From: JAPPHA01 sp965242975 | GTDB taxonomy: Bacteria > Pseudomonadota > Alphaproteobacteria > Rhodobacterales > Rhodobacteraceae | Direction of reading: 5' to 3' | NCBI GenBank assembly: GCA_965242975.1 | Contig: CBDETS010000002.1 | Coordinates: 372,001-436,000, forward strand | Length of the DNA stretch: 64,000 nt | Shown: positions 35,142-43,463 of the stretch, piece by piece | How the letters are laid out: each line of letters begins with the position of its first letter | Position numbering within the stretch: position 1 is the first letter of the stretch | Notes under the pieces: model-generated | Seen by the model: the letters and a program-made list of their open reading frames with translations, nothing else | Told to the model about the DNA's origin: nothing | Database searches by the model: none | Program-made: the position numbers and the translations under genes

Positions 35142-36164
35142 TCGGAAGTTAGCATCATCGGCGTCGATCTTGCAAAGCAAGTTTTTCAGGTTCACGGAGC
35201 CCGCCCCGACGGCTCTGTTGCGTTCCGCAAGAAGCTGAACCGCGCCCAGTTCATGCCGTTTCTGTCCAAACAGCCGGAATGCACAGTTGCCATGGAAGCC
35301 TGCGCCACTGCGCATGGCTGGGGTCGCGAGATCGACAAGTTGGGCCACGAAGTGAAGTTGATCCCACCTCAGTATGCGAAGGCATATGTCAAAAGGCAGA
35401 AAAACGATAGGGCAGACGCGGAGGCGATCGCCGAGGCAACATCCCGGCCGACCATGCGGTTCGTTGAAGTCAAAACCGCCGAGCAGCAATCGCGCGGCAT
35501 GCTGTTCCGTTCTCGGCAGATGTTCGTCAAACAGCGCACACAGAGCATCAATGCCCTGCGCGGCCATCTTGCCGAACATGGCGTGATTGGGCCGAAGAGC
35601 AAGGCGGGGATCAAGAAACTGAGAGCCGCGCTGGAGGACGAAACCAACGACCTTCCTGCCATCGTGCGCGACACGGCCCGGATGTACCTCGATCACATCG
35701 ACATGCTGGCGACCAGGGTTTCCGATCTGACGAAGCAACTCAAGACGGAGGCGAAAGCGTCCGCCACGGTGCGAAGGCTGACAACAATGCCCGGCGTCGG
35801 GTTGCAAACCGCGCTGGCGATCGAAGCCTTTGCTCCGGACATGAGTTGCTTCAAACGCGGGCGCGACTTCGCGGCCTGGTTGGGTCTTGTGCCGCTGCAG
35901 CACTCGACGGGCGGTAAGGACCGGCTCGGCAAGGTCTCGAAGATGGGTCAGAAGGACATTCGACGTCTGTTGATCATCGGGGCGATGTCGGTGATTAGCG
36001 CAGCAACGCGGTTTGGGGTTCGCAAGGGCAGCTGGCTGGCCAGAATGTTGGACCGCAAACCGAAGCTGCTGGTTGCAATCACGCTGGCCAACAGGATGGC
36101 ACGGGGCATCTGGGCCATGATGACGAAACAAGAGAATTACCGGAACCCGGAGGCGATGGCGTAA
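35142..36164 (+). CDS. IS110/IS1111-family DEDD transposase
   Basis: About 340 residues from the ATG at 35142 (MSEVSIIGVDLAKQVFQVHG), preceded by GGGAGGA. DEDD part: GVDLAK and RQKNDRADAEAIAEA. Transposase_20 part: MPGVGLQTALAIEAFAP and QHSTGGKDRLGKVSK with the conserved Ser. Classic IS1111-type sequence, intact. Confidence 0.93.
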   Translation, partial: SEVSIIGVDLAKQVFQVHGARPDGSVAFRKKLNRAQFMPFLSKQPECTVAMEACATAHGWGREIDKLGHEVKLIPPQYAKAYVKRQKNDRADAEAIAEATSRPTMRFVEVKTAEQQSRGMLFRSRQMFVKQRTQSINALRGHLAEHGVIGPKSKAGIKKLRAALEDETNDLPAIVRDTARMYLDHIDMLATRVSDLTKQLKTEAKASATVRRLTTMPGVGLQTALAIEAFAPDMSCFKRGRDFAAWLGLVPLQHSTGGKDRLGKVSKMGQKDIRRLLIIGAMSVISAATRFGVRKGSWLARMLDRKPKLLVAITLANRMARGIWAMMTKQENYRNPEAMA

Positions 36165-36437
36165 GCGCGGATCGCGCAACACTTCGCGCCGGTGCTTGGG
36201 ACGTGTGAGGAGATCGACGAATAGCATGGGAGATTGATCGGACAGATCCGAACCGGGAAAACCATTATGATGCTACGAGCAACAAACACTCATCGACTGA
36301 TTTGGACCCGGTTCGCGCATCACCATACCGGCCCGCGGTCATGCAAAGCGCCGCACGAGGAGGCCTTATAAATGACCGCATCCGATCACACGCTCAAACC
36401 GTTCAAAGATCGCTTGACACGAAAGGGGTATCCATAA
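36165..36437 (+). ncRNA. Candidate bridge RNA region of IS1111-type element no. 3
   Basis: About 270 bp of non-coding DNA downstream of the transposase, where IS1111-type elements encode their guide RNA. If real, the target loop should read the terminal inverted repeat of IS4-like elements. Position-based inference. Confidence 0.45.
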
Positions 36438-36808
36438 ATGCACAGGGGGCGGCGGCACAAAGTGCTGAAGTCCGGGACTTTCCAGTCGAGCCCAGCCAGT
36501 CGCAACAGGCTTTCGACGAACCCCGCCGTCTGCCGAAGGGGCATACCGAAAAGCACCTTTATCGTCAGGCAAACTTGGATTGCTGCGTCGCTGAACTCGG
36601 GCTGACGACCGCGCCTACCCGTCGGAGCCGCGTGCCAGGGCATCTCGGGATCAAACCAGATTGAAAGAGAACCGCGCTGCTTCAGCGCCGTGTTGTACGA
36701 AGGCCAGTTCCTGGTCTTGTACTTCGTAGGGGACCAACTGCTCATGACAGCCAGCTAGCACGCTGGATTCAAACAGTGAATCCATCAGCCGATTTGTGCA
36801 ACAAAGCC

Positions 36809-36839
36809 CCTCCAGTTCAAAAACAAACTGAAAACAAAC
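36809..36839. mobile_element. IS21 left-end scrap
   Basis: About 30 bp matching the complement of the DNA just upstream of istA at 44470-44500 (CCAGTTCAAAAACAAACTGAAA). The matching remainder lies at 38858-38962; IS630 and IS427 elements sit between. Confidence 0.6.
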
Positions 36840-36841
36840 TA

Positions 36842-38011
36842 GTGTTCCGAGTCTGACACTTGCTACCTGTTTCCGCGGATTTCATCGAGGATTTCGAGAG
36901 CCCGGCGTTCTCGTGTGAGGATATCGTTGGCGGTTTTTGTCCAGACGAATGGCTTGGGCTTGGCGTTGTGCTGCAGCAGGTAGTCGTAGATGGCGGTCTC
37001 CAGATCACCGACGCTGGTGTAGCTGCCGCGTCGGATGCGTTTCGAGGTGATTTCGGCGAAGAAGCGTTCGACGAGGTTCAGCCAGGACGCGCTGGTCGGC
37101 GTGAAATGCAGATGGAAACGTGGATGCTTCGCTAGCCATGCCTGCACCTCGGCCGTTTTGTGGGTGGCGTAGTTGTCGAGCACGATATGGATGTCGCGAG
37201 GCTTGAGGACTGCGCGGTCGATGCGGCGCAGGAACTTCAGGAACTCCTTGGCCCTGTGGCGCGGCAGGCACTCGCCAATGACCACACCGGATTTGACGTC
37301 GAGCGCGGCGAACAGCGTGGTCGTGCCGTGGCGCTTGTAATCATGGGTCATCGTCGCGGCCCGGCCTTTCTTGAGCGGCAATCCCGGCTGGGTCCGGTCC
37401 AGCGCCTGTATCTGCGACTTCTCATCCACGCACAGCACCACCGCCCGCTCCGGCGGATCGAGGTAAAGCCCGACGATGTCGGTGACTTTTTCTTCGAACA
37501 TCGGGTCGTTGGACACCTTGAAGCCCTTCGTCAGGTGCGGTTTCAGACCGGCCTCGGCCCAGATGCGCCCGACGCTCGACGGCGAAATCCCCACCGCCGC
37601 AGCCATGGTCGAACGGCTCCAGTGGGTCGCATTCGGCGGGCTCTCCCGCACCGTCTTGGCGATCACTTTCAGGCGTATCTCCCGTGGCAGGGGCGGCACC
37701 CGCGAGGGCCGGGTCTTGTCGCGCTTGAGCCCCTCCACACCCTCATCGAGATAGCGCGCCTGCCAGCGCCAAACCGTGGGCTTCGACGTCTTCGAACGCC
37801 GCATGATCTCGAAGGTGCCGTGCCCGTCCACCGTCGCCAGCACAATCTCGGCACGCCAGACCAGCTTGCGCGGGGTGTTACGGTTGGCAACAAGGGCTTG
37901 CAATTCGGCTCGGTCGTCGGCGCACAGATAAAGGCAAATGTCATCGCGTCTCATGACACAACAGTGACACACAAAGCCGCAGATCGGAATCCTACGTCAG
38001 GTAGGGAACAC
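36842..38011 (-). mobile_element. IS630-family element type A, copy 2
   Basis: 1170 bp bounded by TA (36840-36841, 38012-38013), ends GTGTTCC-GAGTCTGAC and GTGTTCCCTACCTGACG. Intact. Confidence 0.93.
36863..37954 (-). CDS. IS630-family transposase type A
   Basis: About 363 residues from MRRDDICLYL. N-terminal double helix-turn-helix and DDE core CVDEKSQIQALDRTQPG, LDNYATHKTAEV, SWLNLVERFFAEIT. Same protein as 40708-41799. Intact. Confidence 0.93.
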   Translation of the reverse strand: MRRDDICLYLCADDRAELQALVANRNTPRKLVWRAEIVLATVDGHGTFEIMRRSKTSKPTVWRWQARYLDEGVEGLKRDKTRPSRVPPLPREIRLKVIAKTVRESPPNATHWSRSTMAAAVGISPSSVGRIWAEAGLKPHLTKGFKVSNDPMFEEKVTDIVGLYLDPPERAVVLCVDEKSQIQALDRTQPGLPLKKGRAATMTHDYKRHGTTTLFAALDVKSGVVIGECLPRHRAKEFLKFLRRIDRAVLKPRDIHIVLDNYATHKTAEVQAWLAKHPRFHLHFTPTSASWLNLVERFFAEITSKRIRRGSYTSVGDLETAIYDYLLQHNAKPKPFVWTKTANDILTRERRALEILDEIRGNR

Positions 38012-38014
38012 TAG

Positions 38015-38853
38015 GGCCTGTTGACAATTATCTGGCGGCAATGATCGTTGCGCAGAGGTACCAGTTGGCGGCATAGCTGGTGTCTGTCTTGTCGTACCGA
38101 GTGGCTATGCCCCTGAACTCCTTTATCTTTGCGAAATAATTTTCAATCAAGTGTCGCCACTTGTACATGTGAGCATCGTATTGACGCTGGTCTTTTCGGT
38201 TCGCTTTGGGCGGTATGACAGCGGTAGCCCCACGCTTTTCAAGCTCTTCGAGAAGCCAATCGGCATCAAAGGCCTTGTCACCCAGCAATGCGTTAAAAGG
38301 AACGTCACAGATCAAGGGTTCCACCCCCTTCATGTCGTGTGCCTGGCCGGGTAGCAAAAGGAATTTCAGCAGGTTGCCAAGGGCGTCGACCAGAGCAACG
38401 ATTTTGGTTGTCAGCCCGCCGCGCGAGCGTCCGATGGCCTGATTTTGAGTCCCCCTTTTGCGCCAGATGCCTTCTGATGGGCTTGGACAATCGTTCCATC
38501 AATAAGCGCATATTCGAAGTCTGGCTCACCATTTATGACATTGAAAATCCTTTCAAATACACCGCCTTTGGCCCATCGTCGAAACCGTTTGAACTGGCTG
38601 TTCCACTTCCCAAATGCTTTGGGTGGATCTCGCCACGGCGAGCCGGTGCGGACACGCCAAAAGACGGCTTCCAGGAAAAGGCGATTGTTGCGGGCAGTGA
38701 CACCCGGGTCTCCCGCCTTGCCGGGCAGAAGAGATGCAATCCTCTGCCAAAGATCATCAGAAATCACAAACCGACCTTCGTCCATTCAAACCTCCATTTT
38801 TGGAGTTTGAATCAGTTCCCAGTCAAAATTGGAATCCCAATTGTCAACAGGCC
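38015..38853 (-). mobile_element. IS5-family element, IS427 group, complete
   Basis: 839 bp with inverted repeats GGCCTGTTGACAATT and 4-bp duplication CTAG on both sides (38011-38014, 38854-38857). It inserted next to the IS630 copy within an IS21 scrap. Confidence 0.92.
38028..38785 (-). CDS. IS427-type transposase made by programmed frameshift
   Basis: Two overlapping frames: MDEGRFVISDDLWQRIASLLPGK... (38785 to 38411) and a second frame with GRSRGGLTTKIVALVD, PGQAHDMKG, LLGDKAFDADWL and FAKIKEFRGIATRYDKT (to 38028). The slippery run A4G5 (38451-38459) lies at the overlap, as usual for this group, so the split is probably functional rather than decay. DDE residues are in both halves. Confidence 0.88.
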
Positions 38854-38857
38854 CTAG

Positions 38858-38962
38858 CTTCAGACTGCCTCTCAGAAGACCAAGAAGGGGTGGGCGGATG
38901 CGTCAGAATCCCCGGGCGGATGTTTTCAGAATCGGTGGCGGATGTCACCAGATTCCGCACCC
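38858..38962. mobile_element. IS21 left-end remnant
   Basis: Complement of 44362-44470 with several differences: CCAAGAAGGGGTGGGCGGAT, then GGGCGGATGTTTTCAGAATC, then CGGATGTCACCAGATTCCGC. No istA codons follow; it runs into an IS6 fragment. Confidence 0.75.
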
Positions 38963-39499
38963 AAGCGACAAGTGGCACCTTGATGAAGTGGTTATCACCA
39001 TCGCGGGAGAGCGTTTCTGGCTGTGGCGTGCGGTAGACGCCGATGGAGATACTCTTGATATTCTCGTCCAGAGGCACCGGAATGCTAAGGCTGCCAGGCG
39101 GTTTTTACACCGCTTGATCAACGTATATGGCGACCCGCGGGTTGTCGTGTCGGATAAGTTGCGCAGCTACATAAAACCGATCAAAAGCTTGGCCCCAACC
39201 GCGGAGCACCGGGCCCACAAGGGGCTGAACAATCGTGCAGAAGGGTCGCATCGACCGACACGAAAACGAGAGAAGGTCATGGGCCGGTTCAAGTCACCGG
39301 CGCAAGCTCAGAGGTTCCTGGCAGCTCATGACCAAATCAATACAGTCTTCCGTCCCCGCCGCTATCGCATGCACGCCAACCACTACCGACAATCAAGAGC
39401 AGACGCCTTCGATCTGTGGCGCCTCTACGCCCTCGAAATGACCGCATGACCAAGCATCGCCAGAGAACTACAAACCCAGCAAATTAACTTGGCGATGCC
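38963..39499 (+). mobile_element. IS6-family element, copy 4, 5'-truncated
   Basis: Identical to the other IS6 copies from about ACGACAAGTGGCACC to the right end TTGGCGATGCC, with the left end and first 75 or so codons missing. Confidence 0.9.
38965..39449 (+). pseudogene. IS6-family transposase, N-terminally truncated
   Basis: Reads from DKWHLDEVVITIAGERFW to the normal C terminus; the DNA-binding N-terminal part is gone. The frame runs open upstream into the IS21 end, so a fusion could be translated but should not transpose. Confidence 0.88.
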
Positions 39500-40107
39500 C
39501 CCGGCGCATATCGGTCACACCCCCGGCTATCCAAACCTTCACACCCGCTGGAAACGCAATCATGACGACTCCAATACAGCCAAAAGGCGCGACAGGAAAA
39601 CCGGATCAATCGTAACCGCTACGGACAGTTTGCGCCCGTTCACCAAAAGGATATCTGCCTTTTGGGGGTCAAATGCCGGACGGGGCAGAATCCTACGGTA
39701 ACGCTGTCCGCAAGGGCTCCTGAACTGCGCCACGCGGCTCTCTATCGCCATGGAACCCGATGCGGCGATCACCGAAGACGCACGCCAACATGCGGTCGAA
39801 TGGCTGCGTGAACTCGCCAGACGCCGTAAGGCGCGGCGCGAAGTCCGGGATCAGGGCGACAAGGAAAGACCGTGAACCGGACAGTGCTTCATCCGGATTG
39901 ATCACGGGTCGGACACATCCACCATGTGGGCGGAAACGCAGTTCACGACACCGCACGGGATTGCAGACCGGGTTTTCCCATATCTGGGCCGCGCAAACCG
40001 ATCTGGGAAAATCATTTCGGATTCCGAAAAAACCCCGTTTGTCAGATCCGTGAAGCGCAGCTAGCGTCAGGGTAGAAATTCGCTTTTAAATCAGAAGGAG
40101 CACGACC
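39500..40107. other. Region with faint remnants
   Basis: About 600 bp. A minus-strand frame (39560-39700: DILLVNGRKLSVAVTIDPVFLSRLLAVLESS) resembles the end of IS66 TnpA-type proteins. A plus-strand 41-codon frame at 39750-39875 (MEPDAAITEDARQHAVEWLRE) could be a small gene. Neither is secure. Confidence 0.35.
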
Positions 40108-40437
40108 ATGGAAAATCATCTAAAAACCCTGCTGGCGACCCTGGGGTTTGCGGTGTTGCTCTGCGCATCCCCTGTGATTGCACAAAGCGAGGGCGAGCAG
40201 TCCTCTATTGGAAACATAGGTCTCGGTGAACCCGATCCGGGCGATCCCAATGGTGGCGGCCAATCGCAGATCGGTAACGTTGGCGGCTGGGGCAACACCG
40301 ATCCCGGTGAGCCCGATCCAAGCGACCCCAACGGCGGTGGCGGCTCACAGATCGGCATCGTTCAGGACGACACCCAAAAGGGTAAGAACAAGGGCAAGAA
40401 AGGAAAAAGTAAGAAAAACGGAAAGCACAACAAATAA
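40108..40437 (+). CDS. Secreted Gly/Asp/Pro-rich repeat protein
   Basis: 109 residues behind AGAAGGAG. Signal peptide at about 1-25 (LLATLGFAVLLCASPVIAQ), then repeats built on SxIGNxG plus GEPDPxDPNGGG (SSIGNIG, SQIGNVG, SQIGIVQ), and a very basic tail (KGKNKGKKGKSKKNGKHNK). The SQIGN-type units recall curlin-like Q/G/N repeats, but three are too few to be sure. Exported; function unknown. Followed by a terminator. Confidence 0.8.
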   Translation: MENHLKTLLATLGFAVLLCASPVIAQSEGEQSSIGNIGLGEPDPGDPNGGGQSQIGNVGGWGNTDPGEPDPSDPNGGGGSQIGIVQDDTQKGKNKGKKGKSKKNGKHNK

Positions 40438-40459
40438 GCACTTAGCCTGCTGACCGAGC

Positions 40460-40499
40460 CCGCGCCCGCCCCTGTTCCGGAGGCGGGCGCGTTTCTTTG
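40460..40499 (+). terminator. Rho-independent terminator
   Basis: GC-rich stem CGCCCGCC / GGCGGGCG followed by CGTTTCTTT, 25-60 bp after the secreted repeat protein. Confidence 0.8.
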
Positions 40500-40650
40500 A
40501 CGGCGATGAACACGCGTGGCGGAGCACCTGAAATAGCCTTCTGAGTGCGTCATTTAGCTGGTACGATTAAAATATCAATGACCGCCCCACAAACGTACAC
40601 ATCGGAAAAATTCTGATTTATCGTTTAAATTCAGTGATGAAATCTCGCTA
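40500..40650. other. Short A/T-rich gap
   Basis: About 150 bp between the terminator and IS630 copy 3. Nothing recognised. Confidence 0.5.
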
Positions 40651-41820
40651 GTGTTCCCCACCTGACGTAGGATTCCGATCTGCGGCTTTGTGTGTCACTG
40701 TTGTGTCATGAGACGCGATGACATTTGCCTTTATCTGTGCCCCGACGACCGAGCCGAATTGCAAGCCCTTGTTGCCAACCGTAACACCCCGCGCAAGCTG
40801 GTCTGGCGTGCCGAGATTGTGCTGGCGACGGCGGACGGGCACGGCACCTTCGAGATCATGCGGCGTTCGAAGACGTCGAAGCCCACGGTTTGGCGCTGGC
40901 AGGCGCGCTATCTCGATGAGGGTGTGGAGGGGCTCAAGCGCGACAAGACCCGGCCCTCGCGGGTGCCGCCCCTGCCACGGGAGATACGCCTGAAAGTGAT
41001 CGCCAAGACGGTGCGGGAGAGCCCGCCGAATGCGACCCACTGGAGCCGTTCGACCATGGCTGCGGCGGTGGGGATTTCGCCGTCGAGCGTCGGGCGCATC
41101 TGGGCCGAGGCCGGTCTGAAACCGCACCTGACGAAGGGCTTCAAGGTGTCCAACGACCCGATGTTCGAAGAAAAAGTCACCGACATCGTCGGGCTTTACC
41201 TCGATCCGCCGGAGCGGGCGGTGGTGCTGTGCGTGGATGAGAAGTCGCAGATACAGGCGCTGGACCGGACCCAGCCGGGATTGCCGCTCAAGAAAGGCCG
41301 GGCCGCGACGATGACCCATGATTACAAGCGCCACGGCACGACCACGCTGTTCGCCGCGCTCGACGTCAAATCCGGTGTGGTCATTGGCGAGTGCCTGCCG
41401 CGCCACAGGGCCAAGGAGTTCCTGAAGTTCCTGCGCCGCATCAACCGCGCAGTCCTCAAGCCTCGCGACATCCATATCGTGCTCGACAACTACGCCACCC
41501 ACAAAACGGCCGAGGTGCAGGCATGGCTAGCGAAGCATCCACGTTTCCATCTGCATTTCACGCCGACCAGCGCGTCCTGGCTGAACCTCGTCGAACGCTT
41601 CTTCGCCGAAATCACCTCGAAACGCATCCGACGCGGCAGCTACACCAGCGTCGGTGATCTGGAGACCGCCATCTACGACTACCTGCTGCAGCACAACGCC
41701 AAGCCCAAGCCATTCGTCTGGACAAAAACCGCCAACGATATCCTCACACGAGAACGCCGGGCTCTCGAAATCCTCGATGAAATCCGCGGAAACAGGTAGC
41801 AAGTGTCAGACTCGGAACAC
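40651..41820 (+). mobile_element. IS630-family element type A, copy 3
   Basis: 1170 bp bounded by TA (40649-40650, 41821-41822). Ends as in copy 2. Its right side abuts a truncated gene. Confidence 0.94.
40708..41799 (+). CDS. IS630-family transposase type A
   Basis: About 363 residues, same as copy 2 apart from a few substitutions (for example Asn for Asp in RRINRAVLK). Catalytic blocks CVDEKSQ, LDNYATHK and LVERFFAE are present. Intact. Confidence 0.93.
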   Translation: MRRDDICLYLCPDDRAELQALVANRNTPRKLVWRAEIVLATADGHGTFEIMRRSKTSKPTVWRWQARYLDEGVEGLKRDKTRPSRVPPLPREIRLKVIAKTVRESPPNATHWSRSTMAAAVGISPSSVGRIWAEAGLKPHLTKGFKVSNDPMFEEKVTDIVGLYLDPPERAVVLCVDEKSQIQALDRTQPGLPLKKGRAATMTHDYKRHGTTTLFAALDVKSGVVIGECLPRHRAKEFLKFLRRINRAVLKPRDIHIVLDNYATHKTAEVQAWLAKHPRFHLHFTPTSASWLNLVERFFAEITSKRIRRGSYTSVGDLETAIYDYLLQHNAKPKPFVWTKTANDILTRERRALEILDEIRGNR

Positions 41821-41822
41821 TA

Positions 41823-42072
41823 GCGTAGTTTTCTGCCCCGTCCGGCAACAGACCCCCGGCTGCAGGCCTGGCTGGGCCGGGCGCAGGCGCAGACCCGCGA
41901 TCTGTCCGGGCGCACCCCGCCGCGGCTGATCCAGGTGCTGACCCGGTTCCCGATCGTCCCGGCCGAGCTGGTCACCCGCGAGGCCCCCTGTTCGCCGATG
42001 TCCGCCCGGCGCAACCTCAACCTGTTCACCGAGCGCAGCCTGGCCCGCGAAATCACCGGACAGGGCAGGTAA
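41823..42072 (+). pseudogene. Unrecognised gene, C-terminal fragment
   Basis: 80 codons open from the IS630 edge to TAA: DPRLQAWLGRAQAQTRDLSG, LIQVLTRFPIVPAELVTREA, SARRNLNLFTERSLAREITG. The last 45 residues look like a winged or helix-turn-helix tail (sARRNL-LF-E--L-REITGQGR), as found at the C terminus of some plasmid-borne DUF1612-type proteins. The 5' part is lost. Confidence 0.5.
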
Positions 42073-42348
42073 AGGTTCTGGACCGCGGCGGTGTGAGGGG
42101 GAGAAGAGGGTGTGATCTTCTTTGAACGCCCGGGTGGCGATTTAGGTCATTCGCGAACGCTGGTCAGCCCATGAAATTTCACCAGTCGTATTGGCGCAAG
42201 AACGCGACCCCGGCGGACCTTCCGGCGGCACCAGATCAATATTTTCCACCAAACCCCGCCTTCTGGAACCGCGCGGTGCCGTTATGCGGCACAGAGCATT
42301 TGCCGCATCGCGTCAAAAGCCCATTCTCCGGTCAACCGGAGGAAGTAA
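42073..42348. other. Non-coding stretch
   Basis: About 275 bp between the fragment and the small membrane gene. A plus-strand frame beginning at 42171 overlaps the next gene out of phase and looks like a shadow. Confidence 0.45.
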
Positions 42349-42552
42349 ATGTTGGGACTTGTCGTGATTGCTGTCGTTGTCGGCCTGAGTGCCGGTGCAG
42401 TGGCCTTGTTTTTTGGCTCTTCCATCCTGACGGCATTGGGACTCTATGTTTTATCGGGCTGGCTCTTTATCCTTGCGGCCATCATCGTGCTCCCCGCCGT
42501 CAAGGCGCTGAAAGGGCGAATTCGAAAACACGATCCCGCCCATTCAGGCTGA
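42349..42552 (+). CDS. Small membrane protein with two transmembrane segments
   Basis: 67 residues behind GGAGGAAG. Two hydrophobic stretches (LGLVVIAVVVGLSAGAVALF and LGLYVLSGWLFILAAIIVL) followed by a basic C-terminal tail. No family recognised; probably in the inner membrane. Confidence 0.7.
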   Translation: MLGLVVIAVVVGLSAGAVALFFGSSILTALGLYVLSGWLFILAAIIVLPAVKALKGRIRKHDPAHSG

Positions 42553-42570
42553 CCCTCCAGTCCCGCCCGC

Positions 42571-42846
42571 TCATCCGACTGGACACATGTCCCGGGAATA
42601 CCACTTCACGGCACGAGAATGCTGAAACCACCTCAAAGCCGCAGGATACGCGTCAGGTCGAAAGTGAAGAAAACAGGTGCCCCGGCCAATCTCACACCCG
42701 ACCCGCGGCGGGGCTCGGACGATCCTGTCCGCCCGGGGATCATCGAGATCCGAAAGCTCCTCCAGAATGAGCGGTTTCAGGGTGTGCCAGCACGCGCCAT
42801 GGCTGAACACCGGCACCGCCGGGATGTGCGTGTCATCCATTGTCAC
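42571..42846 (-). CDS. Hypothetical protein, 91 residues
   Basis: Starts 14 bases inside the end of the DUF1413-like gene, so the two could be coupled. Sequence MTMDDTHIPAVPVFSHGACW ... LKPLILEELSDLDDPRADR is plausible for a small soluble protein, but opposite-strand frames exist and no family is recognised. Confidence 0.4.
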   Translation of the reverse strand: MTMDDTHIPAVPVFSHGACWHTLKPLILEELSDLDDPRADRIVRAPPRVGCEIGRGTCFLHFRPDAYPAALRWFQHSRAVKWYSRDMCPVG

Positions 42847-43090
42847 TTGCGCCGTCCGAAATAAAGTATGTCATGCTGTTTCCGGCGTTGCGGCCTGCGG
42901 GCCTCACTTCGGGAAAGGTGCCCTTGCGCACCTTCTTCAGCATCCAGGCCCCGAGCGTGGAGCGTGCGCGCGGCGGAATGTCGTCCCAGCCCGGCCCGAA
43001 GAGGTCGCGGACGGTCACCGGCTCCCGGTTGCCGCTGTCGAGGTAATTCTGAATTCCCGCCCGTAGGCGGGCTTCCATATGCGGGGTCAT
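42833..43090 (-). CDS. DUF1413-like protein, paralogue 1
   Basis: About 85 residues from ATG 43090 (MTPHMEARLRAGIQNYLDSG). The core VTVRDLFGPGWDDIPPRARS followed by LGAWMLKKVRKGTF matches the DUF1413 pattern (LF...W..ip...R..LG..f...v..G). Very similar to 47652-47990, but with a shorter C terminus (GASDNG). No regulator follows it here. Function unknown. Confidence 0.7.
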   Translation of the reverse strand: MTPHMEARLRAGIQNYLDSGNREPVTVRDLFGPGWDDIPPRARSTLGAWMLKKVRKGTFPEVRPAGRNAGNSMTYFISDGASDNG

Positions 43091-43330
43091 GTGCATCTTC
43101 CTTTTGTCGTGCCCATGCGAGAGAACAACCCGCCAGGCCCGAAGACTATTCACCAGCGAGAAGACAAGTCCCCGTGACCCGTCCGTGATCCGGATGCGCT
43201 GTCCTCGAGCCGGGACAGGTCCGATACATGTATTTCAGGGGCGGGGAAAGACCTGCGGGCCGGGGTCCGCCGAGGAGGGCTGTGTGGAAAGCAACCGCAT
43301 CGGGGCCAGGGCTGGCCGCGTCTCCCGCCA
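43091..43330. promoter_or_regulatory. Conserved upstream region of DUF1413-like gene (copy 1)
   Basis: About 230 bp upstream of the gene that closely resemble the DNA upstream of the second copy (47991-48227), including GGGACAGGTCCGATAC and GAAAGCAACCGCATCGGG-type blocks. Conservation of non-coding DNA suggests a shared promoter or RNA element, or simply recent duplication. Confidence 0.6.
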
Positions 43331-43389
43331 TGCCTCAATACTATCAATCCAATCAATTCATTTTGAGGAGAAGTTGACGTCGCGGCACC

Positions 43390-43405
43390 TTAGGGAAATC
43401 CCTAA
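43390..43405. promoter_or_regulatory. Palindrome upstream of LuxR-type gene (1)
   Basis: TTAGGGAAATCCCTAA: 6-bp arms around AAAT. Probable operator, 58 bases ahead of the chosen start. Confidence 0.5.
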
Positions 43406-43413
43406 TTGATACT

Positions 43414-43430
43414 TATTGTGCACCACAATA
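43414..43430. promoter_or_regulatory. Palindrome upstream of LuxR-type gene (2)
   Basis: TATTGTGCACCACAATA: perfect 7-bp arms around CAC, 8 bases after the first palindrome. Size and symmetry fit a dimeric regulator site. Confidence 0.5.
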
Positions 43431-43463
43431 GGCCTCGTAGCGCAATTAGATGGAAAATATATC

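Larger units (their letters stand above)
35053..36437 (+). mobile_element. IS110-family element, IS1111 group, no. 3
   Basis: Subterminal inverted repeat TGGATACCCC (35056-35065, complement 36425-36434). It lies inside the right terminal repeat of the outer IS4 element, which is cut into GTCGTG and GCACAGGG on its two sides. Exact ends are uncertain because no duplication is expected. Confidence 0.8.
30559..36447 (+). mobile_element. IS4-family element, outer copy, carrying three inner insertions
   Basis: Ends CCCTGTACA ... TGCACAGGG; 9-bp duplication GGCGGCGGC (30550-30558, 36448-36456). Without the inner IS4-type (31116-32305), IS1634 (32652-34781) and IS1111-type element (about 35053-36437) it is about 1.2 kb, normal for IS4. 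Confidence 0.88.
29874..36745 (-). pseudogene. IS903-like transposase, copy B, doubly disrupted
   Basis: The N-terminal part (MSSWSPTKYKTRNWPSYN to DFSTLCRR) is at the right (36457-36745). The C-terminal part (VEGEGEWNARKHGG to PVTEPVG) is at the left. It is broken by the IS4 insertion and by the 41-bp hairpin insertion shared with copy A. Confidence 0.88.
29820..36808 (-). mobile_element. IS5-family element (IS903-like), copy B, split by an IS4 nest
   Basis: Left end GGCTCTGTTGCACAAATC at 29820, right end GATTTGTGCAACAAAGCC ending at 36808. The two halves (29820-30558, 36448-36808) are separated by an IS4 element with 9-bp duplication GGCGGCGGC. Rejoined, it is about 1.09 kb. The transposase also carries the 41-bp palindromic insertion (30428-30468). 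Confidence 0.9.

Noticed and set aside
38028..38785. IS427-type transposase as a frameshift pseudogene
   Set aside because: The two frames overlap at an A4G5 slippery run, and this group normally uses programmed frameshifting; the element has intact ends and duplication.
43091..43330. A gene on the plus strand upstream of the DUF1413-like gene
   Set aside because: The frames here are Arg/Ser/Pro-rich and not shared in phase with the second copy at 47991-48227; conservation is at DNA level, favouring a regulatory region.
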